64,000 nucleotides of DNA from Chitinophaga sancti (lineage in GTDB: Bacteria; Bacteroidota; Bacteroidia; Chitinophagales; Chitinophagaceae), in NCBI RefSeq assembly GCF_034424315.1, contig NZ_CP139972.1:5952001-6016000 (forward strand). Direction: 5' to 3'. The notes below the pieces were generated by a model. It searched no databases. It was given only the letters and a program-made list of their open reading frames with translations, and was not told the origin of the DNA. Positions 18,023-25,919 of this stretch are shown piece by piece. Made by a program: the position numbers and the translations under genes. Position 1 is the first letter of the stretch; each line of letters opens with the position of its first letter.

Positions 18023-19273
18023 TTAAATAACTGTCCGCTTTAACAAATGAGAGCAAAGATTTACAGCACTTGTAAAAGCATCTTCGTGGAATCCATATCT
18101 AAAATAACTACCGCAATAATAAACAGGTCCATTTGCATTCAGTTGTGGTAAATCTGCTTGGACGGCAATAGCGGCCAGATCAAATAGTGGATGCTCATAG
18201 TCTATTTCTTTGATGATTTTATCAGCATCGAGCAGTGCATGTGGGTTGATGGAAACAAAGTAGTTCTTCTTTTCAGATACGCCCTGGAGCCTATTCATCC
18301 AGTAAATGGTACTGGGTTGCTCATCTTCTATACGATAGTTCCAGGCGCTCCAGGCCCGTTTTTTAGCCGGCATTGTTTTCTCATCCGTATGCAATACCGC
18401 TTTGTTGTATTGGTATTTGAAAGCAGAGAGTAATTGCTGTTCCATGTTAGTAGGTGCCTCCAGTAATCTTAAAGCCTGATCGCCGTGGCAGGCCAGTATT
18501 ACACGGTCGTATTGCTGGGCTGTGCCGTCTGATGCATATACGGTTACTTTTCCATCAGGCATCCGCGTTACTTTCACGGCTTTCCTGTTAATGTGAATAC
18601 GATCTCTGAATGGGGCGATTAGAATCTCCCGGTATGATTGGCTGCCTTTGTCCAGTGTATACCACTGGTGCTGTGTATGCAGGCCCAGGAAACCGTGATT
18701 GTAAAAGAACCGGATGAGTGTGACTGCGGGGAAGTCCAGCATCTGCTGCATAGGGGTAGACCATACGGCGGAACTCATGGGAACGAGGTATTTCCAGAGC
18801 ATATCGTCGCCAAAGCCACCTTCGCGGATGTACTGGCCGATCGTATAATTCGCATATTGGGGATTATTCAGTATCTGCACGCTCTCCTTATTGAAGCGGG
18901 CAATCTGCATCAGCATCCTGATATACGAAGGCTTGAAAATGTTCCTGCGCTGCGCAAATAGGTGATTGATGCTGGAGCCGCTGTATTCAAGACCGGAAGG
19001 TATGTGCTGTACGCTGAAAGACATGTTTGTCTTTTTTACAGGTGCTTTGATCTGTTCGAACAGTTTGCAAAGGTTGGGATAGGTCTGGTGATTGAATACC
19101 ATAAATCCTGTATCTATATACACGGGTTTTCCATCTTCATCTACAATCACGGTGTTAGTATGACCACCTACATAATCCAGTTGTTCATAAAACGTGATCT
19201 CGTCTGCAGGGTGTAGAAAATGTCCGCATCCCATACCGGCTATGCCGGTTCCTATGATTGCTGTTCGTAACAT
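18023..19273 (-). CDS. FAD-dependent oxidoreductase (amine oxidase-like)
   Basis: A 416-residue flavoprotein. The dinucleotide-binding motif is IGTGIAGMGCGHFL (about 7-20), followed by the second-strand acid in FYEQLDYVGGHTNT, typical of amine-oxidase/protoporphyrinogen-oxidase folds. The C-terminal FAD contact is in VYYCGSYFRYGFHEDAF (about 380-396). Its ATG lies within the last codons of the hydrolase gene (22-base overlap). In Rhodobacter a similar oxidoreductase/CFA-like gene set belongs to the singlet-oxygen response and furan fatty-acid formation; by analogy this enzyme may desaturate a methylated acyl chain. That analogy is inference. Confidence 0.9.
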   Translation of the reverse strand: MLRTAIIGTGIAGMGCGHFLHPADEITFYEQLDYVGGHTNTVIVDEDGKPVYIDTGFMVFNHQTYPNLCKLFEQIKAPVKKTNMSFSVQHIPSGLEYSGSSINHLFAQRRNIFKPSYIRMLMQIARFNKESVQILNNPQYANYTIGQYIREGGFGDDMLWKYLVPMSSAVWSTPMQQMLDFPAVTLIRFFYNHGFLGLHTQHQWYTLDKGSQSYREILIAPFRDRIHINRKAVKVTRMPDGKVTVYASDGTAQQYDRVILACHGDQALRLLEAPTNMEQQLLSAFKYQYNKAVLHTDEKTMPAKKRAWSAWNYRIEDEQPSTIYWMNRLQGVSEKKNYFVSINPHALLDADKIIKEIDYEHPLFDLAAIAVQADLPQLNANGPVYYCGSYFRYGFHEDAFTSAVNLCSHLLKRTVI

Positions 19274-20370
19274 ATATTGTGTAAGAATCTTAGTACTGAG
19301 TAGGTGGATAATTGTCCGCCTGGCCCCTTCAGGTTGTAATCAAACCCGTGTGTGGCCCAGGGTAGTGAGAGAAAGAAATGTTTAATACCGTTTTCCTGAA
19401 GTTTCTTTTCCAGCCTGATGCTATGTTCATACGCTACGAGTACATCATTTTCACCATGAATAAGTAAGGTAGGTACCGTGTTTTTATTGACGAATTCCAC
19501 GGGGGAGCTGGCCGCATAATTTTCCGGAACAGCACTGTAAGTACCGCCCAGGTAGTTTTCCATTACCTTGCGGGAGTCCATTACCAGTGGACTGGCAGGC
19601 AGTGAATAACCCCATACCATATCAGCAGGTCCATAAAAATCTACCACACCTTTCAATCCGGGCACCTGCCCGCGATACGCTGCCAGCAGGGCGATCTGTG
19701 CACCTGCAGAACGGCCCATCAGTACAAAATTGTTAGGATCTATTCTCAGTTCTGCTGCATGTGTACGCAGGTAATCTATGGCCAGGGAAACATCTTCTAC
19801 CGGTGCGGGGCAAATGTTTTGCGGGGCCAGCCTGTAATTGATAGCAGCTACGTGATAACCCTGATTCGCCAGGAAAATATTCAGTTCAGGAAGATCCTGG
19901 CTATTCCCGCTACTCCATGATCCGCCATGCACGACTACTACGCAGGGATGATTGCCGGGATGTATGGCAGGGTAGAAGTCCATATGCAGGTTGTTACTGT
20001 AAGGCAGGCTTTTGAACGCAACAGGGGCTTCTTTGTAACCTGAGAATAATACAGATAAACTCAGTGGCGTGGAGGCTGATTGATCACCCAGTGCTTTATC
20101 CATTGCTTTGGGCAGATGGCTGGCCAGATCGTATGCCCTGAAGAGTGGCGATAGATACAGTACTATAGCAATCAATCCTAATGCTGTTCCTAATGTATTG
20201 TACTTGTGTGTGAAAAATCCACTTAGCAATGCCAGGATGGTGATGCTAATGAATACCCATGCTATTTCAGCGGCACCAATAGCGAGTTTCCACAAATTGT
20301 AAGTAGGAGCTTTAATGACTGTAAGTAATGAAGTCAGCAGTAAAAGAATAATTAGAATAAGACGGATCAT
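19252..20370 (-). CDS. Membrane-anchored alpha/beta hydrolase (HSL/carboxylesterase type)
   Basis: About 372 residues. Three N-terminal hydrophobic helices (about 1-75) anchor a cytosolic or periplasmic alpha/beta hydrolase. The oxyanion motif HGGSW is near 148, nucleophile Ser221 is in GRSAGA, and Asp and His are near 315 and 345 (HGENDVLVAYEH, ATHGFD). I start at ATG 20370, which overlaps the upstream stop as ATGA; the frame also allows 20409. The fold resembles isoprenylcysteine esterases and lipid esterases. Within this operon it may act on acyl or isoprenoid esters. Confidence 0.85.
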   Translation of the reverse strand: MIRLILIILLLLTSLLTVIKAPTYNLWKLAIGAAEIAWVFISITILALLSGFFTHKYNTLGTALGLIAIVLYLSPLFRAYDLASHLPKAMDKALGDQSASTPLSLSVLFSGYKEAPVAFKSLPYSNNLHMDFYPAIHPGNHPCVVVVHGGSWSSGNSQDLPELNIFLANQGYHVAAINYRLAPQNICPAPVEDVSLAIDYLRTHAAELRIDPNNFVLMGRSAGAQIALLAAYRGQVPGLKGVVDFYGPADMVWGYSLPASPLVMDSRKVMENYLGGTYSAVPENYAASSPVEFVNKNTVPTLLIHGENDVLVAYEHSIRLEKKLQENGIKHFFLSLPWATHGFDYNLKGPGGQLSTYSVLRFLHNICYEQQS

Positions 20371-21401
20371 ACGGTGTTTTTGCGAAAAAGGTAATGACTG
20401 ACTATCCATTCATTCCCCTTGTTATAATTCCATAGTTCGGCGCAGGCCATATAAAACAGGCGCCAGTATACCCACCATTTAAGTGCCTGGTCCTTTCCGT
20501 AGGTGGCTTCGAACAGTGGCATTATTTCCGCTTTATGATGATCAATGTTGCGCAACCATGCTTCTGCAGTTTTGCCGTAGTGAGTGCCGTTTACATGCCA
20601 GTGTTCACTTACAGACAAATGATCGTTAAAGTAGAATAGCAGGTCATCGCCGGGCATCACGCCACCAGTAAAAAAATACCGGCTCATCCAATCGGATTCG
20701 TCCTTCACTTCAAAAAGGTAGGTATACTCTTTATGTGTAAAGATATGAATGAACAGCTTTCCTTCTGCTTTTAAAAACGAGGCTACTTTTTTTAATAATT
20801 GCTGGTAGTTGCGCATGTGTTCAAACATCTCTACGGATACTACCCTGTCGAAATGCTGGTCCGTATGGAATATATTCATGTCTGCCGTGATCACCGTAAG
20901 GTTGGTGACGCCGCGATCTGCGGCTTGTGCATCGATGTATGCTTTTTGTGTACGTGAGTTGGAAACGACTGTAAAATTGCTACCCGGGTACTTTGCTGAC
21001 ATGTAGAGTGATAATGATCCCCATCCGCAGCCCAGTTCCAGTACATCCATTCCGTTAGTCAGTTCTGCTCTGTTGCAGGTGAGCTCCAGCATATCACTTT
21101 CTGCTGTATCCAGGTCATTGACTCCGGGCTGCCAGTATCCGCAGGAATACTTCAGGTGTTTACCTAAGCAATATTGATAAAACGATGTAGGCACTTCGTA
21201 ATGCTGTGTATTGGCTTCGGCTGTGTTCTCAGCTATAGGAGAGGTTTTGAGCTGATTGATCAGTGACATGAGGTGTGCCTGTTGTACTTCCGTATCTCCT
21301 TTGTTTTCTTCGTCCAGCCTTTGTTGCAGCAGTTTTCTGATCCCTTTGCGCAGGAACAGATCAGGAACAGTATTTTTTTCAATGAGGGTATCGTACCACA
21401 T
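20367..21401 (-). CDS. Second CFA-type SAM-dependent methyltransferase, diverged
   Basis: A 344-residue methyltransferase related to CFA synthases and to coclaurine N-methyltransferase-like proteins. Residues about 65-90 carry the HYEVPTSFYQYCLG region, and motif I is VLELGCGWGSLSLYM (about 119-133). The tail (MACAELWNYNKGNEW) differs from the true CFA synthase at 15900. I start at ATG 21401; the frame extends to 21470 over the upstream gene but the extra residues look non-family. Similar diverged members methylate unsaturated fatty acids in the furan fatty-acid pathway. Substrate here is unproved. Confidence 0.88.
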   Translation of the reverse strand: MWYDTLIEKNTVPDLFLRKGIRKLLQQRLDEENKGDTEVQQAHLMSLINQLKTSPIAENTAEANTQHYEVPTSFYQYCLGKHLKYSCGYWQPGVNDLDTAESDMLELTCNRAELTNGMDVLELGCGWGSLSLYMSAKYPGSNFTVVSNSRTQKAYIDAQAADRGVTNLTVITADMNIFHTDQHFDRVVSVEMFEHMRNYQQLLKKVASFLKAEGKLFIHIFTHKEYTYLFEVKDESDWMSRYFFTGGVMPGDDLLFYFNDHLSVSEHWHVNGTHYGKTAEAWLRNIDHHKAEIMPLFEATYGKDQALKWWVYWRLFYMACAELWNYNKGNEWIVSHYLFRKNTV

Positions 21402-21448
21402 GTTGAATATGATTGAAAGTAATAAACGCGATCTATAAGAACGGAACT

Positions 21449-22231
21449 TTATTGCCTGGCAGGAAACCACGGAATGAAGGCGTTGGTGCTGCGCTGATAG
21501 GCTTTATAGGCTTCTCCTTTGGAACGCAATGATTGCTCTTCTGTAGCTGGTATACCAGTTACTTTCAGCAGCAGATAAAGTATGATAAGCGGACTGATTA
21601 TACCCAGGTATCCATAGGGAGAACCGAGTGCGAACACGCTGTAGGATACCCACATCAGCCATTCAAAAAAGTAGTTGGGATGCCTTGAATACCGCCATAG
21701 TCCGGTGTCGCACACCTGACCTTTGTTTTTAGTTTTAAATATATGCAATTGTCTGTCAGCAATCGCTTCGCCTGTTACGCTGATGATCCATAATACAATA
21801 CCTGTATATTCTGCAAGACCTAATGCTGTTTTGTTATTGAGGGCACTGATTATAAATGGTATGGACAGCAGTACATTTGAGAGACCCTGGAGCTGAAAAA
21901 ACCAGAAGAATTTTTTGTCTGCATGTGGAGCCCATTCCTTCCTCAGTTGCTGATAGCGGCCATCTTCTGCATCCATATGTGCAGATATCCTTGTTAGCAA
22001 ATGTGTGCCCAGTCTGATACCTGCGATGATCACCATCCCGCAGATCAGGTATTTGCGCAAGTGGTTACCATTGGCCATTAGCAGGAGTAATATGCCAATA
22101 ACCGGAAAGTTGTACGACCAGAAGATGTCTACTACACCTGCATTGTGAATAGCGTGCGCCCATCCCCAAACCATGGCCATGATCATTCCGCATACCACGA
22201 TCAGGAGTAAAATAATAGAGAAACTATCCAT
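21449..22231 (-). CDS. DUF1295 integral membrane protein (steroid reductase/ICMT-like)
   Basis: A 260-residue polytopic membrane protein with about seven hydrophobic helices. The C-terminal signature GLWRYSRHPNYFFEWLMW (about 179-196) is the hallmark of DUF1295 and of the isoprenylcysteine carboxyl methyltransferase/steroid reductase superfamily. It overlaps the DUF1475-like gene by 8 bases. These proteins bind SAM or NADPH at the cytosolic face; which applies here is not visible. It probably modifies a lipid made by this operon. Confidence 0.9.
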   Translation of the reverse strand: MDSFSIILLLIVVCGMIMAMVWGWAHAIHNAGVVDIFWSYNFPVIGILLLLMANGNHLRKYLICGMVIIAGIRLGTHLLTRISAHMDAEDGRYQQLRKEWAPHADKKFFWFFQLQGLSNVLLSIPFIISALNNKTALGLAEYTGIVLWIISVTGEAIADRQLHIFKTKNKGQVCDTGLWRYSRHPNYFFEWLMWVSYSVFALGSPYGYLGIISPLIILYLLLKVTGIPATEEQSLRSKGEAYKAYQRSTNAFIPWFPARQ

Positions 22232-22559
22232 GTTGTTTTCCGAATAATTCTTTAAGACCTTCTGCTGGCGATAAGCGGAAAAGCTGTACCAGCATGTAGA
22301 TACAGCTGGCTATACTACCCAGTGTAATTAAGAATATGAGCCAGATCACTTTGCTGAAAATTGTTTTTTCTTTGTAGCAGATCCACACAAAAATGACCAG
22401 CACATTTGTATAAAAGTCCCAGAGTGTGGCCCGCATCCAGGGGATGCTGCCCAGAAAATTCCATTCTCTGAACAAGCTGCTTTCAATACTGGTTGTGATC
22501 ACTGTATAACACATCCAGACAAATGAAACACTGAATAGTATTTTTAAAAAAGTGATCAT
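22224..22559 (-). CDS. DUF1475-like small membrane protein
   Basis: A 111-residue protein with three hydrophobic helices (about 3-25, 45-65, 70-92) and motifs resembling DUF1475 (LFREWNFLGSIPWMRATLWDFYTNVLVIF). It is the first gene of the minus-strand operon and overlaps the DUF1295 gene by 8 bases. Function is unknown; the membrane location and neighbours suggest lipid metabolism. Family naming is from memory of the motif pattern, so moderate confidence. Confidence 0.75.
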   Translation of the reverse strand: MITFLKILFSVSFVWMCYTVITTSIESSLFREWNFLGSIPWMRATLWDFYTNVLVIFVWICYKEKTIFSKVIWLIFLITLGSIASCIYMLVQLFRLSPAEGLKELFGKQHG

Positions 22560-22715
22560 GTGCAGCCGACAGATTTGCTAATGACGGTATGATAACATAC
22601 GTAAGAATAAATATTTTTGGTTTCAGGCTGCCTGGGATTATGCTGGCTCAGGCTGCTGTTAGCAGTTCATGTTATTGCCATTTATCCATTTCGTTCTGGG
22701 TTAACGATAATTTAG

Positions 22716-22747
22716 TTTGCCTAATTTCCATAATAGCAGTATCTTTT
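22716..22747 (+). promoter_or_regulatory. Candidate promoter for the HxlR regulator
   Basis: TTTG (22716-22719), a 20-base spacer and TATCTTTT (22740-22747) approach the Bacteroidota TTTG-N19-TAnnTTTG form with one mismatch. This places the start of transcription about 55 bases before the regulator's ATG, inside the divergent intergenic region. Confidence 0.4.
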
Positions 22748-22807
22748 CTATGCCTGTCACTTTATAAAAGGACGAACCCGATCGTAAACTTAGAATTTTA
22801 GAGCACT

Positions 22808-23176
22808 ATGGCAGAAAGAAAGACTAATTCGTCTAACTATCAGAATCAATCGTTCCTGGAGAGCAAGTGTCCGTTGAATGAGTTGTTGTTTTCTATGAGC
22901 CGTCGCTGGACGACAGATATTTTATTCTGTATCGAAGCAGGCAATAATAGATTTTCAGGAATCAGGGAAGAGCTGACCTACATTACAGATCATATCCTTT
23001 CAGACCGGCTTAAAACGCTGGAAAAGACAGGACTGATCACCCGTCAGCAATTTCCCGGCATGCCGCCTAAAGTTATTTACTCACTTACAGAAAATGGAGT
23101 AGAACTTTGTGGCTTACTGGAAAAATTGTGTGAGTTTTCCAGTGTAATCTACGACGAGAAAGCGGTCGCAGTATAG
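22808..23176 (+). CDS. HxlR family transcriptional regulator
   Basis: A 122-residue winged-helix repressor/activator of the HxlR/MarR-related family. Signature parts are KCPLNELLFSMSRRWTTDILFCI (about 21-43), FSGIREELTYITDHILSDRLKTLEKTGLI with the recognition helix (about 49-77), and the wing VIYSLTENGVEL (about 88-99). A single Cys near residue 20 lies where HodA/HxlR-type sensors carry their reactive cysteine. It is divergent from the seven-gene lipid operon (248-base spacer), so it is a natural candidate regulator for that operon. That link is inference. Confidence 0.93.
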   Translation: MAERKTNSSNYQNQSFLESKCPLNELLFSMSRRWTTDILFCIEAGNNRFSGIREELTYITDHILSDRLKTLEKTGLITRQQFPGMPPKVIYSLTENGVELCGLLEKLCEFSSVIYDEKAVAV

Positions 23177-23258
23177 TATTGCCTTGGGCATTTCACGTTG
23201 TGAAAAACTCCTGTATGTAAGTATACTTTTAGTATCTTACTGCGATACGCCCCACACC

Positions 23259-23357
23259 ATGAGTCAAGTAACCCTTTGGATTTGCATGGCTGCCCTGTTT
23301 ATCTCTCAGGCACATGCGCAAACACCGCAAAAGAAGATCCCCGCTTTGCCGGATTAG
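23259..23357 (+). CDS. 32-residue ORF made almost wholly of a signal peptide
   Basis: ATG to TAG encodes 32 residues: Met, a short polar stretch, a hydrophobic core (LWICMAALFI) and a perfect signal-peptidase site (SQAHA/QTPQ), leaving a 12-residue mature peptide. Such a clean signal sequence is unlikely by chance, so this is either a secreted mini-peptide or the 5' remnant of a lost exported protein. No downstream continuation in any frame is convincing. Confidence 0.4.
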   Translation: MSQVTLWICMAALFISQAHAQTPQKKIPALPD

Positions 23358-23410
23358 ACAAGGAATTTTAATGCTATTCTTCAGCCGTATTTATAAAACG
23401 TAAATAAAGG

Positions 23411-23490
23411 GAAAGAGGTCGTTTTAAAAGTAATCTGAAATCCGTTTAATCAGATTCCGGAATAGAATTTACTTTTAAAACAACCTCTTC
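23411..23490. repeat. Compound inverted repeat after yceI
   Basis: The outer arms AGAGGTCGTTTTAAAAGTAA and its partner (about 23414-23433 and 23469-23488) match at 19 of 20 positions, and the odd pair is a G-U wobble on minus-strand RNA. Inside them AATCTGA (23432-23438) pairs with TCAGATT (23450-23456). It starts 4 bases from the yceI stop and may be a terminator or a small repeat element. Confidence 0.7.
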
Positions 23491-23494
23491 TTTT

Positions 23495-24157
23495 CTATTG
23501 TTTAGCGACGAGTTTAAACTGGATATTCACCTGCGAATTGATCAACTTGTCCTGCATGGACTGATCTGCTCTGTAGCTCATGCCCCACTGGGTTCTGTCG
23601 ATATTAAAATTTGCTTCCGCCCTGATCACACCTTTCTCTCTTGTAATGAAGGCAGGAAATGAAATATTCTTTGTTGAATCCTTCATTGTCAGGTTGCCCT
23701 GCACGGTATAGTTCGCATCTTTCATCAGCACCTCGTTTCCTACAGAAGGCTTAAAAGTTGTCACACCTGTAATCTCAAAAGTCGCCACCGGATATTTCCC
23801 GATATCAAAGAACATCGGTCCTTTCAGCTCTGCTTCCAGCTTATGTTGCAGCATGGAATCAGTGGGTGCCAGGTCTATGTCCTGCAGTGTACTCATATTG
23901 ATCTTGATGCTACCGCCGGTGACGAGGGTATCTTCTACATACAATTTACTCTCCAGCAGTCTGAAGATACCGGTATGCTTGCCTGTAGGCTTTGTACCTA
24001 TAAATTGTACCACACTTACGGTAGTATCCACATGGTATGACTTCCCTTCTCCTTCCTTTACGGACTGGGCTTCCTGGGTCGTTGCTTTATCCGCCTTTGG
24101 TGCCTGTTCGCAGGCTGCCATAAGCGAAAGCAAAATGATTGGAACTAAATATTTCAT
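23495..24157 (-). CDS. YceI family lipid-binding lipoprotein
   Basis: A 220-residue YceI-domain protein. It has a lipoprotein signal (LMAAC lipobox, Cys16), so it is membrane-anchored. The YceI lipocalin-like barrel spans about 40-218, with KPTGKHTGIF, GGSIKINMSTL, FFDIGKYPVATFEITGV and the closing AEANFNIDRTQWGMSY. YceI proteins bind isoprenoid-type lipids. It lies 19 bases downstream of the PaaN-type gene but could have its own promoter. Role in the cell is not known. Confidence 0.9.
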   Translation of the reverse strand: MKYLVPIILLSLMAACEQAPKADKATTQEAQSVKEGEGKSYHVDTTVSVVQFIGTKPTGKHTGIFRLLESKLYVEDTLVTGGSIKINMSTLQDIDLAPTDSMLQHKLEAELKGPMFFDIGKYPVATFEITGVTTFKPSVGNEVLMKDANYTVQGNLTMKDSTKNISFPAFITREKGVIRAEANFNIDRTQWGMSYRADQSMQDKLINSQVNIQFKLVAKQ

Positions 24158-24176
24158 AAACTATATTATTCGCATC

Positions 24177-25835
24177 TCAGCTGCCAGCCACTTCCCGGTT
24201 GCCTACCCAGACAAATCGTCTGAGAATAAATTCCGGGTTGGTAAAACTTGCATTCCCGGCAGGGTTGCCTCCGGTCACATGAAAATCAGAGAAGGCGGCG
24301 TGTTGGTTCACCCATATGAAGCCGGTAAAATTGAAAGAAACCGGTGTGAACACGCTGTTCATTGCTTCTGTGATCTTTTCCTTTGTGTCCGGGTTTACGG
24401 CATATGCCGCGCAGGTGATGGCTCCGTGTTGCTGTGCCATCTGACGGGCCAGTTGAATGGACTCGTCTGTATCCTTTGTTTTTACAAGCAACAAAACCGG
24501 GCCAAATAATTCCTGCTCAAAGATGTGCCTGTCGGTACTGTCTACCTGCAGAATGGCTGGCGTGAAGCCCCTGGCATGTGCAAACTCCTCGTTTACCAGT
24601 GGCTGACCTTCCAGGACCACCTTTGCGCCCAGTTTACCAGCATTGTGCGCCCGTTGCAGGGTAGTGTCGTTCTGTAAGGCGCCCAGCGTACCGGCTCCCA
24701 TTTTAGGATTTGTTACCAGTGCGGTCACCGCATTCTTGAATTTCTCTACTACTTCATCAAAAGAAAGTGTACCATCAGGGGTTTGAACGCCTCCTGCAGG
24801 GATAAAGAAGTTCTGTGGCGCGGTGCACATCTGACCTGAGTACAGGGAGACGGAGAATGCCAGATTCTGCATCACCGCATCTATATCAGTTACGCTATCC
24901 AGGATTACAGAGTTGACCCCTGCTTTTTCTGTAAACACAGATTTGCCGGGGAGGGATTCTACATAGTTCCCAAACTGGCTGCCCCCTGTATAATCAATAA
25001 GTTTGATTCCGGGATGTTCACACAAGGTTTTGGTGATTGGCGCAGCAGTGGTATCGCTGGCCAGCTGGCACAGGTTAGGGCTGAAGCCTTTTTCCTGCAA
25101 TACCTGCTGAATGGCGCTTACCGCAATTGCGATAGGCAGTATAGCCCTGGGGTGTGGTTTCACGATCACAGGGTTGCCGGTTACCAGATCTGCATATATA
25201 CCAGGTAGCGAATTCCATACCGGGAATGTAGAGCACCCGATTACCAGGCCCGGACCTTTGGGCATAGCCCTGAAATTCTTTTTGAGCTGGAGGGCGAATT
25301 TGCCCATTGGTTTCTCCCATAATTGTTCGGCAGGATAGCGGTTCAATTCATGAAAACCCATGGCGATAGCTTCGAGTGCACGGTCATTTGCATGTGGTCC
25401 GGAGGCCTGAAAGCTCATCATAAAGCTCTGCCCGGTAGTGTGCATGGTAGCGTAGGCGATGTCGAAGAAATACGTTTGTATACGCTCGAGGGTCTCTACC
25501 AGCATATCGGCCCGTATATCCACAGTTGTATTACGCCATTGGGGAGCCGCAGCTACAGCTTTTTCTACAAGATCGTTTGCCGTGAAGAGGGGATAGGTGA
25601 TGCCCAGTGGCTCCATAGTGTATGGAGATACTTCCTCACCAGCCCATCCGGATTCACCGATTTGTAAGAGTTGGGAAAATGGTTTGTTGAGCTGTGCTTT
25701 ATACCTGTTGTGGCCTTCTTCGGGGGCTTGCTCGCCATAAGCTTTGGGGTGCTCAGGGTATTGCGAGTAAAAGGCCCGTTCATGGTTCGCCTTTACGGCT
25801 TTCTCGATGGTGCTTTGGTGTTTGATGGTAAGCAT
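24177..25835 (-). CDS. paaN: PaaN-type aldehyde dehydrogenase
   Basis: A 552-residue aldehyde dehydrogenase of the PaaN subfamily (long form without MaoC domain). NAD-binding and catalytic elements are GPGLVIGCSTFPVWNSLPG (about 194-212), base Glu303 in VFTEKAGVN and nucleophile Cys337 in LYSGQMCTAPQNF. Length is larger than ordinary ALDH because of the N-terminal extension. In phenylacetate degradation PaaN-type enzymes oxidise the ring-opening semialdehyde, but no other paa genes are in the window, so the pathway role is uncertain. It is a separate gene from the TPR gene downstream. Confidence 0.85.
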   Translation of the reverse strand: MLTIKHQSTIEKAVKANHERAFYSQYPEHPKAYGEQAPEEGHNRYKAQLNKPFSQLLQIGESGWAGEEVSPYTMEPLGITYPLFTANDLVEKAVAAAPQWRNTTVDIRADMLVETLERIQTYFFDIAYATMHTTGQSFMMSFQASGPHANDRALEAIAMGFHELNRYPAEQLWEKPMGKFALQLKKNFRAMPKGPGLVIGCSTFPVWNSLPGIYADLVTGNPVIVKPHPRAILPIAIAVSAIQQVLQEKGFSPNLCQLASDTTAAPITKTLCEHPGIKLIDYTGGSQFGNYVESLPGKSVFTEKAGVNSVILDSVTDIDAVMQNLAFSVSLYSGQMCTAPQNFFIPAGGVQTPDGTLSFDEVVEKFKNAVTALVTNPKMGAGTLGALQNDTTLQRAHNAGKLGAKVVLEGQPLVNEEFAHARGFTPAILQVDSTDRHIFEQELFGPVLLLVKTKDTDESIQLARQMAQQHGAITCAAYAVNPDTKEKITEAMNSVFTPVSFNFTGFIWVNQHAAFSDFHVTGGNPAGNASFTNPEFILRRFVWVGNREVAGS

Positions 25836-25865
25836 ATGTGGAATTTGAATAATTAGCTTTTCATG

Positions 25866-25894
25866 CCGGGGACCTGTGTCGTTACAGGCCCCGG
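25866..25894 (-). terminator. Hairpin after the TPR gene
   Basis: CCGGGGaCCTGT (25866-25877) pairs with ACAGGcCCCGG (25884-25894) except at one position. It lies 25 bases past the TPR stop on the minus strand. The T tract after it is poor, so termination is only likely. Confidence 0.55.
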
Positions 25895-25919
25895 TAGATT
25901 CTTTACCATCCTTGGGGGC

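Larger units (their letters stand above)
23177..23494. other. Intergenic region with a 32-codon signal-peptide ORF and a long inverted repeat
   Basis: This 318-base gap holds a short ORF (23259-23357, plus strand) and a compound inverted repeat (23411-23490). I see nothing else in it. Confidence 0.7.

Noticed and set aside
22589..22801. 70-residue plus-strand ORF before the HxlR gene
   Set aside because: It has odd composition and overlaps the predicted promoter of the regulator; no family features.
14513..24000. Search for a JetD/toprim gene, toxin-antitoxin or restriction genes near jetABC
   Set aside because: All genes here have other clear families; none has a toprim, nuclease or methylase signature of defence type.
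23853..24509. 218-residue plus-strand ORF spanning yceI and paaN
   Set aside because: It crosses two genuine antisense genes and has no recognisable domain.
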